Counted from the stretch's first letter, positions 1 through 7,294 are shown. The stretch is DNA of 29,465 nucleotides from JAAAOZ01 sp964496595 (GCA_964496595.1 CAZCAI010000040.1:1-29465); one strand, 5' to 3'. The notes: generated by a model from the letters alone, not told the origin. Numbers and translations are program-made.

Positions 1-19
1 ACAGTTGAATAACGCGACC

Positions 20-195
20 ATCGAGGTGCGCCTCCCGTCCCCAGGACGGCGGCGCTTAAAGTGAGGAAGTCCGGTGTAAAACCGGCGCTGTCCCGCAACG
101 GTGATCCTCTCGTGAGGAAAGCCCGACACTCCGCCCAAATGGATGCTATCGAACCTTCGCGGAAAGGTTGAGGCATGTGATAGTCGATAAAATCA
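20..195 (+). promoter_or_regulatory. Cobalamin (AdoCbl-type) riboswitch aptamer
   Basis: This leader carries the conserved cobalamin riboswitch core. The region around 61-105 has GGAAGTCCGGTGTAAAACC followed by GCTGTCCCGCAACGGTGA. A B12-box-like stretch, AGCCCGACACTCCGCCC, lies near 120-136. By family knowledge this RNA binds adenosylcobalamin and lowers expression of the downstream genes when the vitamin is plentiful. Here it precedes a terminator and then an operon with an ECF transporter, so it predicts cobalamin or cobinamide uptake. The outer limits are approximate, and the promoter lies upstream of the window. Confidence 0.9.
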
Positions 196-202
196 CATAA
201 CC

Positions 203-240
203 AAGCCCCCTCAGCTCTCCGAGCGAAGGGGGCTTTTCCT
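203..240 (+). terminator. Intrinsic terminator, expression platform of the riboswitch
   Basis: A 9-bp stem AAGCCCCCT/AGGGGGCTT (203-211 with 227-235) encloses an inner GCTC/GAGC stem and is followed by the T-rich run TTTTCCTTT. It sits directly after the aptamer and about 115 bp before the first start codon. That fits transcription-attenuation control by cobalamin. Confidence 0.85.
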
Positions 241-285
241 TTCCAACCTCCAACAACCTCCAGCCCTCTTCCAGGAAAATTGGCC

Positions 286-327
286 CAACCTGTAACTTTC
301 AACTTTCAACCTGTAACTTTTAACTTG
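286..327 (+). repeat. Two 21-bp tandem repeats in the leader
   Basis: Two near-identical 21-bp units (286-306 and 307-327), each beginning CAACCTGTAACTTT, are built from 7-bp sub-repeats. They lie between the riboswitch terminator and the ribosome binding site TGGAGGA (343-349) of the first gene. No function is evident. They could be a simple slipped-strand expansion. Confidence 0.6.
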
Positions 328-354
328 TAACTTAATTTAACCTGGAGGACAAAA

Positions 355-1446
355 ATGAAGAAACTATCAAACATCATCTGGATTACGTTGTTACTCTTGA
401 CCTTAGCCCTACCCGTGGCGGCCCAGGACGCGAATTCGGCGCTGACGTGGTTGCGCTCCTACCAGCAGCCAGACGGCGGCTTCACCAATGGCTTCGCCGA
501 GGGCGCCGACTTCGGCACGACCGCCGAGGTGATTTTGGCGGCGGCGGCGTCCGGCCAGGATGTGAGCGCCTGGCAGGCCGAGGACGGCGCTTCCCCGCTG
601 GATTACGTTGCCGCGCAGGTGCGAGGCGGCGCGATCAGCGACGCCAATGCGCTGAGTCGCGCCATCTTCGTGGCCGTGGCGACCGGCCAGAACCCGCGCG
701 ATTTCGCCGGGCGCGATCTTGTCGCGGCGCTGCGCGCGGCCCAGGCGCCCTCCGGCCAGTTCGGCGATTCGCTTTTCGCGCACGCCTACGCCATCCTCGC
801 GCTGCACAACGCCGGCGCCGACGTTCCCTCGGATGCGGTGACGCTCCTGGCGGACGCGATGACCGAGGACGGCGCATGGTCGCTCTTCGGCGATCCGACG
901 CCCGGCACGGCGGACACGAACACGACGGCCTTAGCGATGCAGTCGCTGGTCTCGCAGGGGCAGGTCGATGCGGCGCGCGCTGCGTTGCCCTATCTCCGGC
1001 GGATGCAGAACGCCGATGGCGGCTTCCCCTACCAGAAGCCCTCCGCGTGGGGGACCGCGACCGACGCCAACTCCACCGCCGTCGTGATCCAGGCTTTGGC
1101 CGCGTTGGATGAGCCGCTGAGCAGGTGGGCGGGCGAGGGCGTCGATCCGCTGGGCGCGCTCCAGGCGCTCCGCGACGATGCCAGCGGCGCGTACGCCTGG
1201 CAGGCCGCGATGCCCACGCCCAATGTGATGGCGACCGCCCAGGCGATCCAGGCCGTCGCGGGGATGACCTTCGTCGATGTGCCCGTCGTGGGCGCGGCGA
1301 ACCCGCCACAGTCGACAACTGCCACCGGGCCTGTGCTCCTGCCGGCCTCCGGCGGGACGCTGACCGCTGCGCCTGGGGCCATCGCGATTTGGGCGGGCGT
1401 GCTCTTAATCGGGGTCGGATTGCGACGCATGGGACGTGATGAATAA
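355..1446 (+). CDS. Secreted alpha/alpha-barrel protein (prenyltransferase/squalene-cyclase-like repeats), LPASG-anchored
   Basis: This 363-aa protein starts at an ATG behind a strong TGGAGGA site. Residues 1-23 form a signal peptide (MKK, hydrophobic core, VAA|Q). About five helical repeats follow, with QxxDGGF-like turns near residues 38-43 and 218-223. This is the pattern of alpha6/alpha6 barrels such as the terpene cyclase fold and the N-terminal domain of intrinsic factor and transcobalamin. The C-terminus has LPASGG (from residue 329), a hydrophobic helix and RRMGRDE, which is a tripartite cell-wall sorting signal. It is the first gene behind a cobalamin riboswitch and overlaps the next gene. 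I infer a surface cobalamin- or cobamide-capturing protein. The fold is fairly sure; the ligand is inferred only from context. An enzymatic terpene role is unlikely given the secretion signal. Confidence 0.8.
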   Translation: MKKLSNIIWITLLLLTLALPVAAQDANSALTWLRSYQQPDGGFTNGFAEGADFGTTAEVILAAAASGQDVSAWQAEDGASPLDYVAAQVRGGAISDANALSRAIFVAVATGQNPRDFAGRDLVAALRAAQAPSGQFGDSLFAHAYAILALHNAGADVPSDAVTLLADAMTEDGAWSLFGDPTPGTADTNTTALAMQSLVSQGQVDAARAALPYLRRMQNADGGFPYQKPSAWGTATDANSTAVVIQALAALDEPLSRWAGEGVDPLGALQALRDDASGAYAWQAAMPTPNVMATAQAIQAVAGMTFVDVPVVGAANPPQSTTATGPVLLPASGGTLTAAPGAIAIWAGVLLIGVGLRRMGRDE

Positions 1447-2452
1447 AGTGTATGGTGAGCTTCTAGGTCAAAGAGCCGTGTCAGTATTCCGTAAAACGTA
1501 TTGCGTAATTACGTCGTTTATACTTTGCACACTTACCAATCGAATCTCGCAACTAGTTCATTACGAAATACGAACTACGCAATACGTTTCTCGCCGAGTC
1601 ACTGGTGCTCTCGTCGCACTCCTGCTCGCGTTGCTCTTGGCCCTCGCGCCGCCGGTTGCGGCGCAGGAAGCGCCGCCGCATCGCGCGGGCCTGGTCGTCG
1701 TCCACGGCGATGGCCGGGTGCGCACGCGCTGTGTGAGCTTCGAGGAGCCGGAAATTTCGGGGCTGGCGCTGCTTCAGCGGTCGGGGCTGGCGGTGACGCC
1801 CGGCAGCGACGCGATGGGCGCGACGGTCTGCTCGCTGGATGGCGAGGGCTGCCCGGCCAACGATTGTTTCTGCGAGTGCAAGGGCCAGCCCTGCCGCTAC
1901 TGGATCTACTACCATCAGGGCGACGACGGCGCCTGGCGTTACTCCGGCGTCGGCGCCTCGGCGTGGATGGTGGGGCACGGCGACGTGGACGCCTGGATCT
2001 GGGGCGGCGAAGGCGCGCTGCCGCCCGCGATCTCCTGGGACTCGATTTGTGATGCGCCGGCTGTGTCAGGCGCGCCCGCAACACCCATCCCGCCGGCGAC
2101 GCCGGCGCCGCCCACCACGGCCCCGACCTCCACATCGGCCCCGACGGTGATCCCCACGGCGGAACCCACGTCCACAAGCACGCCGCGCCCCACCGATGCG
2201 CCCTCACGGACCCCGACGCCAACTTCGACCGCAACGCGCTCGCCCACCTTAGCCCCTGCGACGGCGACCGCCACGCCAACGTCCACGCGAACGCCCACAC
2301 CGACGCGGCCATCATCCGCCGGAGCGCCACCCGCGGCAACCACCGGCTCCGGCTTTTCCGGAACGACCGTGTCCTACCTCATCTTCCTCTTCTTGCTGCT
2401 GACGTTGTTCGCGCTCTGGGCGTTGGCGCGGGGCATTAAGCAGCCGCGATGA
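1436..2452 (+). CDS. Secreted DUF4430 (transcobalamin C-terminal-like) protein with stalk and membrane anchor
   Basis: This 338-aa protein starts at GTG 1436 or ATG 1439, overlapping the upstream stop. A hydrophobic signal segment spans about 56-77 (ending APPVAAQ). Residues about 86-190 resemble DUF4430, the beta domain at the end of intrinsic factor/transcobalamin: SGLALLQRSGLAV, then VCSLDGEGCP, YWIYYHQ, GVGASAWMV and GDVDAWIWG. Eight cysteines (99, 132, 139, 144, 146, 148, 153, 205) suggest extracytoplasmic disulfides. A Pro/Thr/Ser stalk (about 210-305) leads to a C-terminal membrane helix (about 313-332) and a basic tail. Residues about 17-52 are encoded by a dispersed DNA repeat, and no in-frame start codon exists between it and the signal segment. 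The N-terminus is therefore odd. Context suggests the partner domain of the preceding barrel in cobalamin capture. Confidence 0.8.
   Translation: MMNKVYGELLGQRAVSVFRKTYCVITSFILCTLTNRISQLVHYEIRTTQYVSRRVTGALVALLLALLLALAPPVAAQEAPPHRAGLVVVHGDGRVRTRCVSFEEPEISGLALLQRSGLAVTPGSDAMGATVCSLDGEGCPANDCFCECKGQPCRYWIYYHQGDDGAWRYSGVGASAWMVGHGDVDAWIWGGEGALPPAISWDSICDAPAVSGAPATPIPPATPAPPTTAPTSTSAPTVIPTAEPTSTSTPRPTDAPSRTPTPTSTATRSPTLAPATATATPTSTRTPTPTRPSSAGAPPAATTGSGFSGTTVSYLIFLFLLLTLFALWALARGIKQPR
1484..1586 (+). repeat. Dispersed repeat family B, copy 1 (translated in frame)
   Basis: This is a roughly 103-bp element rich in phased ACG/CGT words. It starts GTATTCCGTAAAACGTATTG and ends near TACGCAATACG. Reverse-complementing 7374-7478 gives a sequence that aligns over the whole length, including an internal AATCGAATCT and TTCATTACGAAATACG. 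It lies inside the coding frame of the DUF4430 gene, before its signal peptide. Confidence 0.8.
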
Positions 2453-2458
2453 TGCGCT

Positions 2459-3268
2459 ATGATGCGCCGTTTGAGTAGCGCGCTGCTCTACGCCCTGACG
2501 ACGGCCATCGGCGGCGGGGTGTTGTTGGCGCCGCTGCTCTGGCCCGCGCTCTTTCAGGATCGCGCCAAGCACGGCCCGCTCCTGCTGACGTTGTTATTGG
2601 TCGCAGTGTTGGCAGCGCTGTTGATCGAGACTCAGCAGGCGACGATGGACACTAAAATCCTCGCGCTCTTGGGCGTGTTGGTTGCGATCAACTCGGTGTT
2701 GCGTTTCGCCGAGACCGCGATCCCCGGCCCTGGCGGCTTCAGTCCCGTCTTCTTCTTGATTTTGATCACCGGCTATCTCTTCGGCGCGCGCTTCGGCTTC
2801 TTGATGGGCGTGCTGACGCTCCTGGTCTCCGCGCTGGCGACCGGCGGGGTGGGGCCGTGGCTGCCCGCGCAGATGTTGGCCGCCGGATGGACGGGGCTTT
2901 CGGCGTCGCTGTTGCGCTGGCCCGTGCGCCTGCTCCGCGCCGAGGGCGAGTGGTTAGAGGTTGTGGTGCTCGCGGGTGCGGGCGCGCTGTGGGGCCTGCT
3001 CTACGGCGTGCTCGCCAACCTCTGGTTCTGGCCCTTCTTGGCCGTCCCGACGGCGCAGGCGTGGGCGCCCGATCTCTCACCCGGCGCCGTCCTCCGGCGC
3101 TACGTCGCCTTCTACGCGGCCACCTCGCTGGTGTGGGATCTGATCCGCGCGGGCGGCAACGTCGCGCTGCTGGCGCTCTTCGGCGCGCCGACGTTGTGGA
3201 CGCTCCGCCGCTTCCGACGGCGCTTCACCTTCGTCTATCAGCCCCAGGGCGCGGAGCAGCCCAACTGA
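2459..3268 (+). CDS. ECF transporter S component (substrate-binding membrane subunit), probable cobalamin type
   Basis: This is a 269-aa integral membrane protein with about six hydrophobic helices. The conserved-looking segment near residues 62-110 (LALLGVLVAINSVLRF, then GGFSPVFFLILITGYLFGARFGFLMG) resembles ECF S components. It starts at the ATG pair 2459/2462, six bases after the DUF4430 stop, and its stop overlaps the T-component start (TGATG). S components bind the vitamin and dock on the T/A energizing module. The riboswitch and adjacent T and A genes point to cobalamin or a precursor such as cobinamide. The family call is good; the substrate is inferred. Confidence 0.8.
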   Translation: MMRRLSSALLYALTTAIGGGVLLAPLLWPALFQDRAKHGPLLLTLLLVAVLAALLIETQQATMDTKILALLGVLVAINSVLRFAETAIPGPGGFSPVFFLILITGYLFGARFGFLMGVLTLLVSALATGGVGPWLPAQMLAAGWTGLSASLLRWPVRLLRAEGEWLEVVVLAGAGALWGLLYGVLANLWFWPFLAVPTAQAWAPDLSPGAVLRRYVAFYAATSLVWDLIRAGGNVALLALFGAPTLWTLRRFRRRFTFVYQPQGAEQPN

Positions 3269-4323
3269 TGCGCGCGGACGCGAACGTCAATCCCCTAACC
3301 GACGCCGTGATTCATCCCGTGGCATGGCTGCTCTGGCTGAGTGCGGTCGTGACGGCCCTCTCGCTCACGCGCAATCCGCTCTACCTGGCGCTGATCTTTG
3401 CCGAGCTTCTCCTCGTGACGGAGACGCTGAGCACCTCCGACGCGCCCGCGATGCCGCTTTCGCCCCTGCGCTTTGCGCTCTGGATGATCCCCGTCGGCGC
3501 GCTCTTCAACGCGCTGACGACCCACGCGGGCGAGACGGCGCTCCTCACCCTGCCCCGCGCCTGGCCCCTGATCGGCGGCCCCATCACGGCGGAGGGCGCG
3601 CTCTACGGCGCGATCAACGGACTGGTGCTCTCCGCGCTCTTCGCCGCGTTCGGCGTTCTCCAGTTGGCGCTCCCCGTGCGTGATCTCATCCGCTTGCTGC
3701 CCCGCGCCTTTTACCCGGTGGCCGTCGTCGTCTCCATCGCGGTGACCTTCGTGCCGACGACGCTGCGGCAGATGGCCCAGATCCGCGAGGCGCAGGCCAT
3801 CCGCGGCCATCGGATGCGGGGCGTGCGCGATTGGGCGCCGCTCTTTATGCCTCTTCTCGTCGGCGGATTGGAGCGCGCGTTCCAGTTGGCGGAGGCGATG
3901 ACGGCGCGCGGCTTCGCGACGGGCGAGGGGGATGCCCGCGATGAGGCGGCCCAGATTGGCCTGCTGGCGGCGCTGGCGTTGCTGGCGGGCGGTGCGCTGG
4001 TTTACATTTGGGGATGGGGCCCGCCGGGGGCGGGGATGGCGCTCTTGGTCGCGGGCGGCGCGCTGTTGTTCTGGATACTCCGGCGGATGGGCGGGCGCAC
4101 CTCGCATACGACCTATCGCCGCCGCCGGTGGACGGCGCGCGCGTGGGGCGTCGCGCTCGGTGCCGGGCTGGCGCTGGCCGGATTCGTGCTCCTGGCGGGC
4201 GAGACGCGCAACACCACGCCCTATCCCGCGCTCACCCTGCCTGGATTTGCGCCGCTGGCGGGCGGCGCGCTGTTGGGCTTCATCACGCCGGCGCTGGCGG
4301 CTCTCCGGCGGGAGGATGGATGA
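3268..4323 (+). CDS. ecfT: ECF transporter T component (EcfT/CbiQ family)
   Basis: This 351-aa membrane protein starts at ATG 3268, overlapping the stop of the S component. The open frame runs further upstream, but that part only shadows the S gene. Two Ala-Arg-Gly-type motifs that couple T components to the ATPases are visible: AIRG (residues 177-180) in EAQAIRGHRMRG, and ARG (213-215) in AMTARGFATG. Several hydrophobic helices precede and follow them. It overlaps the ATPase start (ATGA), so all three ECF genes are translationally coupled. Its job is to pass ATPase motion to the S component. Confidence 0.88.
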   Translation: MRADANVNPLTDAVIHPVAWLLWLSAVVTALSLTRNPLYLALIFAELLLVTETLSTSDAPAMPLSPLRFALWMIPVGALFNALTTHAGETALLTLPRAWPLIGGPITAEGALYGAINGLVLSALFAAFGVLQLALPVRDLIRLLPRAFYPVAVVVSIAVTFVPTTLRQMAQIREAQAIRGHRMRGVRDWAPLFMPLLVGGLERAFQLAEAMTARGFATGEGDARDEAAQIGLLAALALLAGGALVYIWGWGPPGAGMALLVAGGALLFWILRRMGGRTSHTTYRRRRWTARAWGVALGAGLALAGFVLLAGETRNTTPYPALTLPGFAPLAGGALLGFITPALAALRREDG

Positions 4324-6212
4324 TCATGATCACCTTCGATCACGTCTCGTATCGATACCCTGCCGATGAGGCACGTAGGTCGGAATGGCATTCCGACGCG
4401 GCGGATTACCAATCCGCCCTACATCCACGTTCAGGGGAGGGGTTCGTCCTACGCGATGTCTCCTTCCACATCCCGGCGGGCGAGATGGTGCTGGTGATGG
4501 GGCCGTCGGGCGCGGGGAAATCGACGCTGCTGCGCTGCCTCAATGGCCTGGCGCCGCACTTCAGCGGCGGCGCGCTGACGGGGCGCGTGACCGTCGCCGG
4601 GCGCGATCCCGTCCAGGCGACGCCGCAGGTGATGAGTCGGTACGTGGGCTTCGTCTTTCAGGATCCGGAGGCGCAGTTCGTGATGGATCGCGTCGAGGAC
4701 GAGGTGGCGTTCGCGCTGGAGAACGCCGCGCTTCCCCGCGCGGAGATGCACGAGCGCGTGGCCTCGGTGCTGGCGCTGCTGGAGTTGACCGCGCTGCGAA
4801 ATCGGCGCGTGACGACGCTCTCCGGCGGCGAGAAGCAGCGCGTCGCGATGGCGGCGGCGCTGGCATTGCTTGCATCCCCTGACGCTGGGCAGCGCGTCAA
4901 GGGGATAAGACCGCAGATCCTGGTGCTGGACGAGCCGACTTCGCAGCTTGATCCAGCGGCGGCAGATGAAGTATTGCGCGCCTTGCGGCGCCTCAACGCC
5001 GAGCTAGGGATGACCGTGGTCTTGTCCGAGCATCGCTTGGCGCGCGTCGTGCCCTTCGTGGATCGAATCATCCACATGCCCGCGCGGGGCGCGCCGGTGG
5101 CGGTCGGGTCGCCGCGCGAGGTGCTGCGACACGTCGAGGCCGTGCCGCCGGTGGCGGCGTTGGGCAAGGCGCTGGGCTGGTCTCCGCTGCCGCTATCGGT
5201 GGCGGAGGCGCGGGAGCGGATGAGGCGCTCTCCTTCTCGCTTCGAGGGGATCGCTAGATCCCCGTCTCCCGCACGCGGATTTGACAATCCGCTTGGAGCA
5301 AAGGGGGGCACGGCGTCGGGGCCGATCATTATTTCTCGCTCCAAGGGGATCGCTAGATCCCCGTCTCCTGCGCGCGGATTTGACAATCCGCCTGGAGCAA
5401 AGGGGGGCGAAGCGTCGGAGCCGATCATTGAGGCGCGGGGGCTGGAGGTGGCCTACGGCCGCGAGCCGGTGCTGCGCGGCATCGATCTGACGCTCCGCGC
5501 GGGCGAGATCGGGGCGCTGGTGGGGCCGAACGGCGCGGGCAAGACGACGCTGCTCAAGTGCCTGGTGGGGCTGCTGCGTCCCCAGCGCGGCGAGGTGAAC
5601 GTGGGCGGCGCCTCGATTGCGGAGCGGGAGGTCGCCGACATCTGCCGCGAGGTGGGCTATCTGCCGCAAGACCCCAACGCGCTGCTCTTCGCCGAGACGG
5701 TGATGGAGGAGTTGCGCATCACGTTGCGAAATCACGGCTTGCTTGTTTCCTCGGCGGATTGCCAATCCGCCCTACGCCTGTCTTCTCCGCACGCGTTGTT
5801 GGCGCGGTTGGGCCTGACGGAGTACGCCCAATCCTATCCCCGCGATTTGAGCGTCGGGGAGCGCCAGCGCGTGGCCCTGAGCGCGATCATGGTCGCCGGG
5901 CCGAGGGCGCTGCTCTTGGATGAGCCGACGCGCGGGCTGGATCTCGGGGCCAAGGAGCGGCTCGCGTCACTGCTGCGCGAGTTCCGCGCGGAGGGTATGG
6001 CGATCTTGCTGGTCACGCACGACGTCGAGTTGGTTGCGGCGGTGGCCGACCGCGTGTGGCGGCTGCAAGCGGGCGAGATTGTTGCGCGGGGGCGGCCCGC
6101 CGAGGCGCTCGTCGGGGATCGCTTCGCGCCGCAGATGGCGCGCCTTTTTCCCGGCGCCGGCTGGCTGACCGTCGAGGAAGTGCTGCGAGGGCTGGCTGCT
6201 GATTCGAGCTAG
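4320..6212 (+). CDS. ECF transporter double ATPase (EcfA-EcfA' fusion) with in-frame palindromic inserts
   Basis: This 630-aa protein carries two ABC ATPase domains in one chain. Domain 1 has Walker A GPSGAGKS (about 61-68), signature LSGGEKQR (from about 167) and Walker B ILVLDEPT (from about 200). Domain 2 has Walker A GPNGAGKT (about 402-409), signature LSVGERQR (from about 510) and Walker B ALLLDEPT (from about 530). The start is ATG 4320, overlapping the T-component stop. It energizes vitamin uptake. Four short palindromic repeat units are read in frame: residues 19-34 before the first beta strands, two 33-aa tandem units at 306-371 in the interdomain linker, and 478-486 in a domain-2 loop. 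They extend the protein without touching visible catalytic motifs. Confidence 0.92.
   Translation: MIMITFDHVSYRYPADEARRSEWHSDAADYQSALHPRSGEGFVLRDVSFHIPAGEMVLVMGPSGAGKSTLLRCLNGLAPHFSGGALTGRVTVAGRDPVQATPQVMSRYVGFVFQDPEAQFVMDRVEDEVAFALENAALPRAEMHERVASVLALLELTALRNRRVTTLSGGEKQRVAMAAALALLASPDAGQRVKGIRPQILVLDEPTSQLDPAAADEVLRALRRLNAELGMTVVLSEHRLARVVPFVDRIIHMPARGAPVAVGSPREVLRHVEAVPPVAALGKALGWSPLPLSVAEARERMRRSPSRFEGIARSPSPARGFDNPLGAKGGTASGPIIISRSKGIARSPSPARGFDNPPGAKGGEASEPIIEARGLEVAYGREPVLRGIDLTLRAGEIGALVGPNGAGKTTLLKCLVGLLRPQRGEVNVGGASIAEREVADICREVGYLPQDPNALLFAETVMEELRITLRNHGLLVSSADCQSALRLSSPHALLARLGLTEYAQSYPRDLSVGERQRVALSAIMVAGPRALLLDEPTRGLDLGAKERLASLLREFRAEGMAILLVTHDVELVAAVADRVWRLQAGEIVARGRPAEALVGDRFAPQMARLFPGAGWLTVEEVLRGLAADSS
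4375..4422 (+). repeat. Family C palindromic unit (GTAGG...CCTAC), in-frame insert 1
   Basis: This 48-bp unit is bounded by GTAGG and CCTAC. It contains two adjacent hairpins: TCGGAATGGCATTCCGA and GGCGGATTACCAATCCGCC. It encodes residues 19-34 of the ECF ATPase, between the normal YRYP strand and VLRDVSF. In most ABC ATPases those segments lie only a few residues apart, which indicates an insertion. Confidence 0.85.
5235..5429 (+). repeat. Two 99-bp-period in-frame repeats carrying family C double hairpins
   Basis: Copies at 5235-5330 and 5334-5429 are 96 bp each with a period of 99 bp, exactly 33 codons. Each has GGGGATCGCTAGATCCCC and GCGGATTTGACAATCCGC hairpins. The second is bounded by GCTCCAAG...CCTGGAGC (5338-5398). 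The encoded peptides share GIARSPSPARGFDNP and lie in the linker between the two ATPase domains. Confidence 0.9.
5753..5775 (+). repeat. Family C half-unit, in-frame insert in ATPase domain 2
   Basis: The hairpin GGCGGATT-GCC-AATCCGCC is followed by CTAC. It is the same half-unit as at 4401-4422 and is read in the same frame, giving ADCQSAL here and ADYQSAL there. It sits in a loop between LRNHGL and LLARLGL of the second ATPase domain. Confidence 0.8.
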
Positions 6213-6526
6213 GATTTAGAGAGATCGATGGGCACGTCTTTGATCTTGCCTTTTTCGGCGGCGAGATGGATTACATCCTCATCTGTGATCTCTTCGAGCA
6301 GAAAGCGGCGGATGGCGTGCAAGGCGGCTTGGAGAATAGCCTCACCCAGCGCGACCATGTTGATGTCGATGAAGATATTTTCCTCTGGGATACTATCATC
6401 CAATAGCTTCATCTCCTCGCGGAAGATGCGGAGGAGCCTGTCCTCGTTATCATTTAAGAAGAGCGCCAGGTCGCGGCGGGCTAATTCAAAGGCGCTTTCG
6501 CGGATAAATCGGCGGACGATTTGCAT
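6209..6526 (-). CDS. Hypothetical 105-aa acidic/helical protein
   Basis: I do not recognise the family. The gene starts at ATG 6526 with a good AAGGAGAG ribosome binding site a few bases upstream. It is read toward the ECF ATPase gene, and the two stop codons overlap in the palindrome CTAG. The protein is predicted mostly helical and rich in Glu, Arg and Leu, with no signal peptide or membrane helix. It is the last gene of the minus-strand run after the NurA and HAS-like genes and could be co-transcribed with them, although a family A repeat lies in between. Confidence 0.6.
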   Translation of the reverse strand: MQIVRRFIRESAFELARRDLALFLNDNEDRLLRIFREEMKLLDDSIPEENIFIDINMVALGEAILQAALHAIRRFLLEEITDEDVIHLAAEKGKIKDVPIDLSKS

Positions 6527-6546
6527 AATCTCTCCTTATTGAGAAT

Positions 6547-6640
6547 CCTTGCGAAGGTTGGTCAAGAGCCTTTCAAACCAGATCATCTTGTTTCAGCATC
6601 GCATGTTGAGTATCAAAATCCCTACGTAACCTTCGCAAGG
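6547..6640 (+). repeat. Dispersed repeat family A, copy 1
   Basis: This 94-bp element starts CCTTGCGAAGGTT and ends with the inverted copy AACCTTCGCAAGG. The interior aligns loosely with the copy at 20843-20938 (shared CAAG-G-CCT--CAAAC spacing). It lies in the intergenic gap between two minus-strand genes. Each end can also form its own small CCTT/AAGG hairpin. Confidence 0.85.
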
Positions 6641-6679
6641 GTGGCGTTGGACTATGTCAGCTCCCTGGAAGGTTGAGAG

Positions 6680-7294
6680 TTAGCTCAGACGCTGTAGAAT
6701 ACTCTCCAATCGAATCAGATCGCGTCCCATTTGGCGGGCGAGGTAGCGTCCTGCCGTAACAAGATAGTGCTCTTGATCCGCCTCTGGCTGGAGGCGGGCG
6801 GCGGTGCGCAGCACGGGGGGCAGCAACTCGACTATCGGGATGTCGCGGTTATCCAGCAGCGGGCGCATGAAGTCCGGCGCGCCCGTGATGGCGCGGATCT
6901 CGGCGGTATCGCAACTGGTGATGCTGTGCAGAATCAGCGGCGGCTGCGGCGGCAGCCCGTGGCGATAGTGGCCTTCATTATCCCCATAGCCAATCGCCGC
7001 GACGGAAATCTCCACCGGGATCGCGCGGTTCTCCTGCTGATCCTTGATGATCTCGGCGTAGTTGGGGTTGTCGGGCGTGACGGTGGCCGCCAGGTTGCGC
7101 AGGAAGGGATCGTCGCGCAGGCGGATGTCGTAGATGAGGCCGATCAGGATCGCTTGCCCCTGCTGGATCGGCGCGCGAACGAATGCCCCGAAGGTCGGGA
7201 CCTCCGGCTCCTTCAGTCGCGCCGCGATGACGAAGCTGCGAATATCTGAGCGCAATACGTTGCCGATGATGATCAATGCACCGGATTTAGCCAT
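6680..7294 (-). CDS. Probable HAS-barrel (HerA/ATP-synthase barrel) protein next to nurA
   Basis: This 204-aa protein starts at ATG 7294 with an AAAGGAAA site upstream. The N-terminal half (IIIGNVLRSDIRSFVIAARL, then GAFVRAPIQQGQAILIGLIYDI) resembles the small beta barrel at the start of HerA-type ATPases. There is no Walker A motif anywhere, so this is not a full HerA. The C-terminal part (GAPDFMRPLLDNRDIPIVELLPPVL) is unassigned. It lies downstream of NurA on the same strand, and NurA and HerA act together in DNA end processing in archaea and some bacteria. The barrel call rests on visual resemblance and context. Confidence 0.5.
   Translation of the reverse strand: MAKSGALIIIGNVLRSDIRSFVIAARLKEPEVPTFGAFVRAPIQQGQAILIGLIYDIRLRDDPFLRNLAATVTPDNPNYAEIIKDQQENRAIPVEISVAAIGYGDNEGHYRHGLPPQPPLILHSITSCDTAEIRAITGAPDFMRPLLDNRDIPIVELLPPVLRTAARLQPEADQEHYLVTAGRYLARQMGRDLIRLESILQRLS

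Noticed and set aside
409..1430. Antisense frames opposite the barrel gene
   Set aside because: They are Arg/Ala-rich mirror frames of a GC-rich coding gene, without motifs or ribosome sites.
2857..3267. N-terminal extension of the T-component frame
   Set aside because: It lies wholly inside the S-component gene in another frame, is Arg-rich and low-complexity, and a good start exists at 3268.
4008..4319. N-terminal extension of the double ATPase frame
   Set aside because: It overlaps the T component in another frame. ATG 4320 gives a normal ABC N-terminus.
5235..5429. Possible CRISPR-like repeat
   Set aside because: There are only two copies with a 3-base spacer, and both are in frame in a protein linker with internal palindromes. 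This is an inserted element and a tandem duplication.
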